Notes under the pieces: model-generated
The model's database searches: none
Told to the model about the DNA's origin: nothing
The model's input: only the letters and a program-made list of their open reading frames with translations
In this document: piece after piece, positions 37,401 through 49,400 of the stretch
Layout: every line of letters begins with the position of its first letter
How positions within the stretch are numbered: position 1 is the first letter of the stretch
Assembly: GCF_036588685.1 (NCBI RefSeq)
Contig: NC_086386.1
Span: 1,352,710-1,416,709 of the forward strand
Length of the DNA: 64,000 bases
Direction of reading: 5' to 3'
From: Mytilus trossulus
Lineage: Eukaryota > Mollusca > Bivalvia > Mytilida > Mytilidae
Made by a program: the position numbers and the translations under genes

Positions 37401-40400
37401 TTTCTAAATATTCTAAAACTTGGTTACCCATGCTTATTTTTATTCTAGAAACACTTTAAATGTAGGTGCACTGATGTGAAGACTTGAAGTAAATATTTGC
37501 TGCCCAGGTGTCAGTTAATTACAATGACTTGTCCTTAATGTTGTCCATGTGTCTATCACTATGTTTATAATATCTGTCATGTCTGTCAGAGAGGTGTTGT
37601 AAGGACACCCTAAACTCTACAAATTATCAAATCTTGTCTTAATTCATTGTCAGATCTCTCAGGGAATTATAATTTGTAAAATTACAGATTTTGTTAATAT
37701 TTATTGTATAATTAAGAAAAAAAATGTTAATTGAAAGTTTGAAAAAGCTTTTAATTCCAAATTAAATAATCTGATGATTTTTAAAGGGGAACATTAAACA
37801 CATTTGATTTTTTGTTAATGCTGACTTTAATAAATTTAAAAAAGTAATTCTACATTTCTGTATGTCAATTTTCAATGGACTTGTACCTGACTTTGAACAT
37901 GATTTTTGTGATACTGTTAATACACATCTTACAGGATTTTCCTTGTTGTAAGTGACAGGTTTATATATTTATACTTGTACCAGGAAAAGTCCTAAATAGT
38001 ATATATATATATATATTGGTAATTTGTGACAATTTTTTTCAGTCTTAATGTTCAGAAATGTCTCAACCAGATTTTTGAGTACATAATGGTCAGAGATTTT
38101 CGGAATAAGGGCACATACACATTTGTACTTTGTAAACATAGTATTTATTTCTCTTTAATTCCTAATAAAAATTATAAAAATATTTTGTTGTATATCTACC
38201 TTGCATTGCAAATGTGTACCTCTTATGATGATTTTTTTTTAATCCAAATTAAATTTGGGTGTTTTCTTTATCAAATCACTATGTAAGGAGTTGAGTTGGT
38301 TGGGGTATCATTCAAGCTCTCTTTACTTTTAGTTAATGAGGATTGTTTTAGAATGTTGAGTAAGAATTTTTCAAATGTTTATATTTTTATGACAAAAAGT
38401 GTACTAACATTATTATAGAAAAGTTTCTAACTGGAACTAGTGGCTGACTTAAGGGATGGGGAATAGCCCTCAAATGGAACTTTAAATGTGTGATAAATAT
38501 GTTTTTAAAGTATTACTCCAAACATAAGCTTGACTGGGGCCCTCTTTTTCTTTTACAAAATCCTGAATCTGTACCTGGAAACAATCTCCCACTAAAAAAA
38601 ATTGCTTTAGTTAAGGGGAAGGTTGAGATTTCAAAAATCTAGCAACACTGTGATGTTTTCTTGTCATTTAGTTGCTGTCTTTGACATTGACCTATTCTCT
38701 ACATGCCATTGTAATTTATATTCCAGTAACAACTAGTTCGCACTGATATAAGTACATAAAAAATGACAAATTACATGTCAGAAACACATCTGTCGTTAGA
38801 TTTAAAACAAAAATCAATTTTAACAATAAAATGATAAATATTTAGTGAGCATACATGACATGTATTATTGAGACATCAAAAAAGAATTTATATGAAGAAA
38901 TACCACCCTTACTTTAATAGACTTGACTATATTGTAGATAAGTTTTATTTTAAGGGCTCTTGGTAAAATTCTGACATATGTTAATGTTGCTGACTCCTAA
39001 AATCTTCATGTCCAAAGGACCTGTATTGAGACATATTTCTCATGGTATTAACATCAGGTAAAGAGACTGTGTCTAAACAAAGTTTTGCCAATACTTACTA
39101 GACAGAATATAATTTTACTAGTCTGGGGCATAGGTCTAGTGGCTAATGATACAGACTGAATTACTGTTGCATCATTGTATATATGGAGTCTCTTGGTTTT
39201 GGTTCTTTATGATTGGTCCATTTACAATCTCATGGTTTTAGTCCTTTATGACTGGTCCATTTGCAATGATAAACATCAAAGAATACCTTGGATTGTAACA
39301 ATATAGATCTCACTGTACTTAATTTGCAATAGTACAGCTTGATTCTAACAATATAGATTTCACTGTACTTACATTTGCAATAGTACAGCACCTATATTCT
39401 GTGTTTTACCTGAGGCATTTAATGTCATGACAGGACTGTTATGTATAACTACATATGTTACACTATGTCAACATTACCAACAACTTTACTGCTGTTCTGA
39501 TGGGGCAATAGTCCTTTCTCTTTCTTGTTTCATGCTTCTATTTCAGTCTTCACGCATAACGACAAGTCTACGGCCCAGGAATGGGTTTCACAAAAAAACC
39601 TTACAACTAAGATTGAATGTAAGTCATGAACAATTCTTGCAATCTTTTCTGAAGAAATATAGTGATATATATGTGCCTGTTTTTGAAATATTTGCAAACA
39701 AAAAGAAGCTGTTCTTTGTTGTAATACAATACACTACATAATTGTAGGTCCTGATGGAAGAAACTGGAGAGATGATATGCGTCCACCAAGTCCAAGAGAT
39801 GGCAGAGGTGGTTTTGGTGGCTTTAGAAGAGGTCGAGGAGGGCGTGGCCGTGGAGCCAGAGGAAGAGGTCGAGGACGTGACTTTGGCCCAGGTGACTTAG
39901 TGGGTTAGTGTTGTCAAAAGTACTTAGATCCTTTGGACAATGGATATTGGACCACATATTTTGATTTGATGGTAGACTAGTATAAGGCATATTATTGAAT
40001 TTCTAATTTAGCTAAATTGATTTAAAAAAGTGCCAAATTATATTACAATCTTATCTATTTATGTGTTCATCAGTTTTCATGCAAATAGTCTTGAAGTCAA
40101 TTTTAATTTATCTAAATAAGCTAAATTAGATTTTTTGTGTGCTGAAACTTAAGAATTATTGTTTTAATATAAAGTTTATAAGTTACCATTGTTTTCACCT
40201 GAGCAAGATTAATTTTAACACCAATCTATTTGAAGACTTTAGATAACATTAAATTGATCCATACAAGTTTCTATAATTTTGTCTTCCATTTTATGTTATA
40301 GGTCAAGATGTGAAATACTTCAGTGCAGAATTTAATAATGAGACATTTTATGCTGAGCCATCTTCAGCCCCGCCCACTGAGAGAGGAAGTGGTGGAGGAT

Positions 40401-43400
40401 TTAGAGGGACAGTTTATTTTAACCCCTCGTTTGTTGATGAGACTGTCTTGAAAGATTTAGTTAAAAAACAAATGTAGGTGTTTCTTGTTATAGTGTTGTT
40501 AAGAAGAGTACCTCAATTTTAAACATAATTGTCTCAAGGATACCTCAATTTTAAACATAATTGTCTCAAGATTACCTCAATTTTAAACATAATTGTCCCA
40601 AGAGTACCTCAATTTTAAACATAATTGTCCCAAGACATGTTTCATTTAAAGGTCTGGAAAAGAAGGTGTACAACTTGATATTCTTTTTTGTATGATATCA
40701 GACGTGATGCACTGTAATTCGGTAGTTGTACACCATAACGACTCGGGGGTGTTTCAAAAAGTAATAATGGGTAATTGTAAAATATTGTTTATGCATTTAA
40801 AGAATGTAAGTGAATTTCTAAAACTGCCTCTATAAGTTGTTGCACCTCTTCAAACTTGTATGACATTATAGAAATGAATTTGCTGTTTGTATGTTTACAG
40901 AGAATACTACTTCAGTGAAGACAATTTACAGAGAGATTTCTTCTTAAGAAGGAGAATGGACAAAGAAGGCTGGCTTCCTATCAGTCTCATAGCAAGTTTC
41001 CACAGAGTTCAAGCTCTAACTCAGGATGTAGCACTTATAATTAAGGTAATTTTAACTTGCTTCCTTGATGATAAAAACTGCTAGATATGAATTGACAGAT
41101 CCTAGTTCATCTCAGAACATAATATCTATTGTAATGGGAAAAGTACCACTATATTCCTCCTCAGTTGTTGGAAGATAGCTGGATACCCATGTTACTCAAA
41201 ATGTTACATTTTTTGCTAGTTCTGATTTCTTGAGGCTCTAACTCAGCATGTAGCTCTTGTTGTTTTGGAGGGGGGGGGGGGGGGGGGGGGAAACACATCA
41301 CACCTAAGGGGAACAAAGAGAAATTTGACTAGTTTAAGAGTAAGTCATGGTCTTGAATCAGAATGTAGCACTTGCTGTGAAGGTTTTACTCAATGGGACA
41401 GGATAATTCTGTAGCAATGCGGGTGGTCTGGTGACCTAGATTTTGTTATTAGGTTGTTATATGGACCTTACTATATATTAAAGTTTGATTTATTCATTAT
41501 TTCAGTCTTTGAAAGAAAGTGAGGTATTGGAAGTACCAGAGGATGCGTTGAAGGTTAGAGGTCGAATTACTCCTGACAAATGGCCGATAGAGGCCCCTCC
41601 TATAGGACTTCCAGTGTCATCAACTCTACATGCTGATGTACCAGAGTTTGTACCAGGCAAGGCTTATAACTTCACACCAGTATATAATGGTAAGTTCAAG
41701 GTCATCAACTCTACATGCTGATGTACCAGAGTTTGTACCAGGCAAGGCTTATAACTTCACACCAGTATATAATGGTAAGTTCAAGGTCATCAACTCTACA
41801 TGCTGATGTACCAGAGTTTGTACCAGGCAAGGCTTATAACTTCACACCAGTATATAATGGTAAGTTCAAGGTCATCAACTCTACATGCTGATGTACCAGA
41901 GTTTGTACCAGGCAAAGCTTATAACTTCACACCAGTATATAATGGTAAGTCCAAGGTCATTATGGAAGGCCTGCTTTATACTATCTTTATAATAAGTGTG
42001 TATTAGGTAAAACTTATTACTTTCATTATTATATAGCAGTGAGACGAGTCTTATTTCAGATAGCAACCTCTAATCTATATACTAGTGTTTGTAGTTATGT
42101 ATAGGAGTATATAACTCACTTTTGCATAATTGCATATTGTTTTTATTCAAGAATATATCCTTGGACCTTCTAGTTGATTTTTGTACAAATGACATTATAC
42201 AAAAAAGTCTTTTAAAATAGTTATAAATAAGACCAATGACCGTCTGCATAATCAATATGGTCAAAGCTAATGTTGATTACTAACCTATTGTGAGAAGCAG
42301 AGTTCGTGAAATCTTTTTTCCCCCTGGTGGTCCTTGAAGAAAGTTCTATTGAAAAATACTAAAATTGTGCCAGTCCTATGCAAAATGCAAAAAAATATGC
42401 AAAATTTAAGTAGTAAAATCCAGAGGACCGCCACTTTTAGCGAACTCTGGAGAGGTACATCAAGGTCCTCAAAAATAATTATTTAAGATGTCTATAACAA
42501 TACAACATGGCTGCTTATGATTTATAGGCACTGTAGGGAATTTAAATTCTGTGAAACTAGTTTATTTATACCTTTAATTTCCTTTTATTGATAGTATGCT
42601 TAAAAAGTTATACGAAAATATATGCTTATTTTTATGATAATTATTTTTTTTATAATATGGCAAAACCTATTGATTAATTTTCAGATCATCATGATGGAAA
42701 TGAAGGAGATGATGAGACTACAAAGTCTGACAACGAAGACATGTTCAATGATACCTTAGGATACCCTAACCCTAATATACTATCTACTAGTGCTCCAGAG
42801 ATGACAGGGGACTGGATACAAGTCAAGAAAAAAGACAGGACACCAAAGAAAAAGGTGGGTTATATCCTCTTTATTCTCAGAACACTAACATAAAATCAAA
42901 TGAATTATCTCAAGATTAAGAATGTAAAGTCAAATCACAAAAATACTGAACTACAAAGAAAATTCTAAATAGAAAGTCCCTAGTCAAATGTCATGATCAA
43001 AAGCTTAAACACATCAAACCAATGGACAACAACTGTCATATTCCCTGACTTGTTACAGGCATTAAATATATGGAGAAAAGAAACATGATATCTCAAAATA
43101 TAGTAAAATTATTAAATTTCATAAAATTATTGTTTTCAGGAGGAAAAAGGAGAAAAGAGGAAGAAAAGTGATGACCAACAAGAAGAACTGGACTTCATGT
43201 TTGATGAAGAAATGGAAGGTTTTGATGTTGGAAGGAGAAATCAATTCTCTGAGTGGTCAGTAAACATTAAAAGTAGAAAATCTTCTCCAGTTTATTTAAT
43301 TCATATCTTAAATTGACATGAACCATACAAATGTAAAAAAAAATGCTTGTTTAACTTATCAATTAAGGATGATGGCCTCTTGATAAAATATTTTCCATGT

Positions 43401-46400
43401 AAAATTTCCTACAGTTTGTAGAAGATAAGTTTTAGCAATAATCTGAAGAAAAAGTTTCTGAAAGTTGTCATTACATCAGGTAAATCAATTTCATCAGAAA
43501 TTTCATCCTATAATAGAGTTAAGGTCATTGTGGTCTGACCTCTATACTATTTCATTATAATCATTATTGTAAGTGAAGAGTAAGGACAATATGAAGTATT
43601 CTATCAGTAAATGGATTGTGCTATCTTCCCCATTCATAATGAGAAATAAAAAAGTGAAATGTATCAGGTAGGCTAAATAATTTACATAATTATAGGTAAA
43701 AGTAATACAAACAAATGATTTACAAATTTATAGTTAAAAGTTATTACAAACAAATGATTTACAAATTTATAGTTAAAAGTTATTACAAACAAATGATTGA
43801 TTGATTGATTATCCATTCAATGTTCAGTGGCCAATATTTCCTTCATTGTTCCTACCAGAATAAGTTAACTTTACATTCATGGGTAGGTTTTGCTATAGGG
43901 TCAACTGGGAGGAAGTGCAAGAATATTGACTGCTGCAGAAAAAAGGGTTCCCTGTAAAGGAGTAGAAATTTTGCATTTTAAGAAGCTATATATTCACCCC
44001 TCAAAATAATTGTCTATTTTAATATTAATTGCAGGTCTGATGATGAGTCCGATAATGAAATAGGTGACGATGAATTAAACAAGATTCTCATAGTAACACA
44101 GACTCCACCCTCACTGAGGAAACATCCCCAGGGTGACAGGACAGGGGACCATGTACGACGTTCTAAAATGACATCGGAAATGACTAAAATAATCAACGAT
44201 GGACTTTGTTACTATGAACAGGATCTCTGGGAGAAGGAAAATGAGGTAAGGACTCTTACAGTTTTATTCCTAAAACCATCATTGCATGCCACACAATAAT
44301 TTGTTATGTTTAAAAAAAGAAGATGTTGCATGATTGCCAATGAGACAACTCTCCACAAGATACCAAATGACAGAAAATAACAACTATGGGTCACCCTTAA
44401 GTCCTTCAACAATGAGCAAAACCCATACTGCATAGTCTGCTATTAAAGACCCCGAAATGACCAATGTAAAACAATTCAAACCAGAAAACTAACAGCCTTA
44501 TTTATGTACAAAAGAATGAGCTTTGAACAAATTTTTACACAATGTATCAAATTATTACACAATGTTCTTTTCTATGAAGAATTTTTACACCTTGATCTTT
44601 TTTTGGAAAAGATTTCTTAAAATGCAATAAAAAAAAAAATGTTACTGACTTTGCAGGGATAGAACTTAAGACTTTGGCAATGGTAGCCCACAGCTTAAAT
44701 TTGTAGCCCATATATATAGTCCTATACAAGAAAGGCATAAATTTCAGTAACCCACACCAAGTTTTAGGGGCCATTGGCCTGTGGGCCCCTGCCTATTTCA
44801 TACCTGCTTTGTGCAGTATAGTAAAAGTTTATGAGATACTATGGCTACCCAATGACTGGCAATTTATTAACAATATAATTAGATATTCAGATTACAAAAT
44901 GATGTTTATATGTAATAACCACACCTGTCAAGTGAACTGTTAAAGTACATATTACACAAGTGTTACATGGAATATTAATATATATTCAGATTTAAAATGG
45001 TTCAACCAAGTTCAACTTAATAATGAACTAAGAAAGATAACTCCAAATTTGCATTTGTCATTTAGATTTTAAAATACTTGTTAATGTTTGATTTAAAGTT
45101 CATATTTAAGAATTGAATGCTTCTTTTTGTAAATTTATTGGGGTGTAAAACGTTGACTGAAGTTCATTTTGTATGAAGCGTGGAAGCTGTATGTACTTCA
45201 AAAAATGTACGCACGGTCAATGCTTTTACAACCCTATAAAGTTACAAAAAGAAGCATTCAATACTTATAATTACATTGTTTAGCTAGGATCATGAAAACA
45301 CGATTTTTATCCAGTTTTATTCAATTCACCTGTGCACTTTATTGTGGGACCTCGTGTCATTATGCATGATAAATTTTATTGTCTAATGCAATTGTTTACG
45401 GAATAACATGTGATGTACAGTTAGCCAATCAGAATAACGTATTATAATGAAACTTACATCTAATGTAATTATTGCAAAATGGAAGCTATTTGACCTTTTT
45501 ATGGTTACAAACACAATGATGTCATCTTTGATGATCAAAAACAAAAGTGACCACATATTGATCAGGAGTTGTCTCCCACAGACCTAGTACTATAAAGAAT
45601 TATGTAATTTCTCCAGGTCACAGTGGCACCATTAACAACTATGTTTTGTCAATAACTTGGTTTATATCAGGTTAATTAGTGTAAATGTGTATTCTTGTGT
45701 TTATTTGTTTTTTTGTTTTTTTGTTGTTGTCTAAATGTACTTTAATCATTTTAATCATTTTCTGTAATTCATTCATTTGATTGTATAGCTCAAATTTTGG
45801 GCACCATGATTGGTTAATAAAAATTATCTTATCTTATTGTTTCTAGTAAAAACATCAGTTTATATTCTTTATATAGGATGATTTCTGCAAATTTAGTACA
45901 GTGTCTGTGATAACTAAAGAAAAATATGAAGCCTTGATGCCACATTCTACAGTGGCCGCACAGAAACTGCCACCTCCTCCACCGCCTGTTTCAATACAAG
46001 CAGGTAAGTACATTGTTCAGTTACATCAAGGATTTGCCAGTGAACAAAAGTATTCGAAAGTTGTAAGAACATTTGAGCTTATCTACATTTGTGTGAATTG
46101 TATAAGTCAAGCCTTGTGGAAGAGAAACCAATTATGACTTTAAAAAACTATCTGTTACACGAGTAAGCCAAATGTCAAAATTGTCCCTGCCAGTGCAGAA
46201 GGAGCTTTAAATTTTTCCCTTGTATAAAATTGAGAATGGAAATTGGGAATGTGTCAAAGAGACAACAACCTGACCATAGATAAAAACAACAGCAGAAGGT
46301 CACCAACAGGTCTTCAATGTAGCGACAAATTCCTGCAAACGGAGGCGTCCTTCAGCTGACCTCTAAAAAATATATACTAGTTCAGTGATAATGAACGCCA

Positions 46401-49400
46401 TACTAATTTAACTATGTCTGTATGCACGTCTGTAGGTCCTAAAATTGGTTTCCATTCTCGAACTTTAGTTTGCCTTACCCGAGTGTTATGAAACTTATAA
46501 CCACAAAACACCAAGTTTGAATTTTGACTATTGTCACTTTAACCATTTTAGAGTTATGCCCTTTTACAAATGGAAAAAAAATGCTGAATTTTGTTTCCCA
46601 TTTCTTACTTTATTATGCCTCAACCAAATGTTATTAAACTGGTACTCAAAACTTATTACCACAAAACTTAATATCATAGGCAAGTGAGGGCATCATCTGT
46701 GTCCCACATATTCAACATTTATCTGATACAGTGAAACTTCTCTAAACCGGTCCCTCTTAATACCGGTTCTCCCTTCATACCGGCCAAAACCTCAAGTCCC
46801 GGCCGGCATGTATGTAAATAAACGGTCAGGTAACCTTATAAAACCAGCCACCCCTTTAAACCGGATACCGGCCGTAATTTGTGTATTTGTGTAATCAAAA
46901 TCAATAAAATATCACCTCATAAAACCGGCCTTCTCATTTGTAATCATTAGTCCATATATAATACTGTTGTATAAACAAACAAGTTAATCCGGTCAATTAG
47001 ACACCTGCATGGCCACTGAGTAGTGTTTACCTGTCAATGTCAAATCAATACCCGAATATATTATCGGTTGAGAGATTTTGATCTTCACCCACGCTAATCA
47101 AGGATGATTGTTAATTTTCATTAAATGTTTTAGCTTGGCGACTTTATTTGATCATTTAAAAAAAATTGTTAGGCAAATTATCTTTCAAATTAAATTGTAA
47201 ATACATTGCAGATACGTTTAATAAAAAACTAATGTTACACGCTTTAAATATTTTAAATAGGGCAGCTTAAATACTTGTGTATTGTTTGTGTATTAATGTG
47301 TAAACATCAACATCGTATGGTACCGATGATTAATGAATGATAACAACAACAAATGGAAGTTTTTAACGACCTTGACTGGCTATACAGCCCTTGCTCGGTC
47401 GGTTATGATAAAAAGTCAATAACATAAGATATCAATATTTAAACTGTTTTGTTATACAGTTGCATTTTATTTGTTATTCCTGCAAAATAAAAAATAATAA
47501 AGATACAAATGATGTTTTAATATTTATTTCATAATCAATTTAGAATACAAAGCTAAATTTACACAACAAAACAAACTTTATGATTGAGGTACAATACATG
47601 GTAACAAAAACAAATGCACACATATTGAAGGGAAGTAACTCTTATATTGAAGGGAAGTAACTCTTGTATATTTCAAATTCAACAAACCGGCCACCCCTGA
47701 AAACCGGCCGAATCCCATGGTCCGACGGGCGGCCGGTTTTGAGAAGTTTCACTGTATATGTTATATATGAATTCAAAGTAATAAAATAGTAAAATATCAT
47801 TGATTTGTTGAGGATGATTGAACAATAATTTAGTTTCCAATACCTGTTTTGAAACCTAACTTTTATTTTTAACACTTTTCAGCTGGCAAGAAAGTGACGA
47901 CTCCTCCAATTGCTCAACCAGACATTGCCCGATCTTTACCCGCCTATGTACCTGACACACCGGGCAAGAAAGAGAAAGGCCCTCGTACACCTCACAGCAA
48001 GAAAGAAGAAATTGCTCCACGATTTTATCCTGTGGTTAAAGATTCTGGACGACCTCATGATCCCCAGGTAGGAATAATGTTGATATTTGTGGTTGTTAGT
48101 CATATTGATGGCTATTAATAGACCTGCAGCCCTGTTCATATTATACTGTGGATTCGTTATTATTAGTTGGATACTAATTTTCATGGATTAGGTTGGTACA
48201 GGTAAACTACAAAATTAATGTCCAATAAACAACATTTTCTAAAGGCTTGTATGCAGATCAGCAAAAACATGAAATTTAAATATCCATGTACATGTAAGTT
48301 TTCCTTAGTCCACTAAAATTGATACCCAGGATAACAAATGAATCCACAGTAGTTGTTTGACAGACATGCAGAAGTTCAATCAGATATGTCTGGCAAAAAC
48401 TATATGATTCATACTAGAGATCTGAAAAGTAATTTTACAGTGGTCAAGACTGGAATATTGATTCTCAATTAATGAAATTGATTCTCAATTAATGAAATTA
48501 AAGTATCAAGGGATATAATATTGTGGCATAAATTGTGGCATAAATACCTTTCCATAGTTTTTCAATGCAGAAATTGAGATTTATTTGTTAGTATGCACAT
48601 TCAAGTTAAATTTGTAAATTTGCTGAAGTTGAACTTGAATGATCAATCTAATATTAATTAAGATCTGCTTATTTTTTGCATTGTTCTTTAATAATGTTTG
48701 AGGACATCAATTATTGGAAATAAAGGAATATTGAATTTATATTTGTTAAGGATTTGTCATTAATAAACAATGTGACTCTGATCAGAAGAATAAATAAAAT
48801 ATGCAGACCTTCATTTGAATGCACAGGAAAAGCTGTATTTGTAAATCTGCTGTTTGCTTACCAGATATTTTTGACATGTTAAAGTTCTGTGCCACTTGTC
48901 TTTGAACACACGATAAATGTGCTGGTAAATGTTTCAGAGTAAACACACAAATTTATAATGTTTACTCTTCTTTCAGACCCCAAGGAAGAAGAAGACTCGC
49001 CACAGTAGTAATCCACCAATAGAAAGCCATGTAGGCTGGGTAATGGACGCCAGGGAGCATCGACCATCAAGATCTCGAAATAATTCTATGTCTCAGAGGT
49101 AAATATAAACTTTGTCCTGATGATGAAGCTAGTTCCTGAATCCTGATCAGTCATCATACTATCTATCAACACTACAATGAAGCAGAAAGAAAACTTTTAT
49201 AAAAATGTTTGTATGACCCCATTCTCTTACTTGAGTCTGCCTCAACCAAATGTTATGAAACTTATACAAAATGCTTATTACCACAAAACACAGATTAAGT
49301 TTGAATTTGGGTAACATTTCTTTTGTCATTCTAGAGTTATGCCCCTTTACAAATGGAAAAATTGCTCTCTTATTGTGACATAGATGAAAATATGTTGTTC

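Noticed and set aside
39547..39620. Open frame after TTTCAG at 39546 ([16 protein letters not shown]) with a GTAAGT-like donor, as a LARP1 exon
   Set aside because: Exon 5 (ends phase 1 at 32357) joins directly and in frame with exon 6 (39748), and the sequence does not resemble LARP1. A rare alternative exon cannot be excluded.
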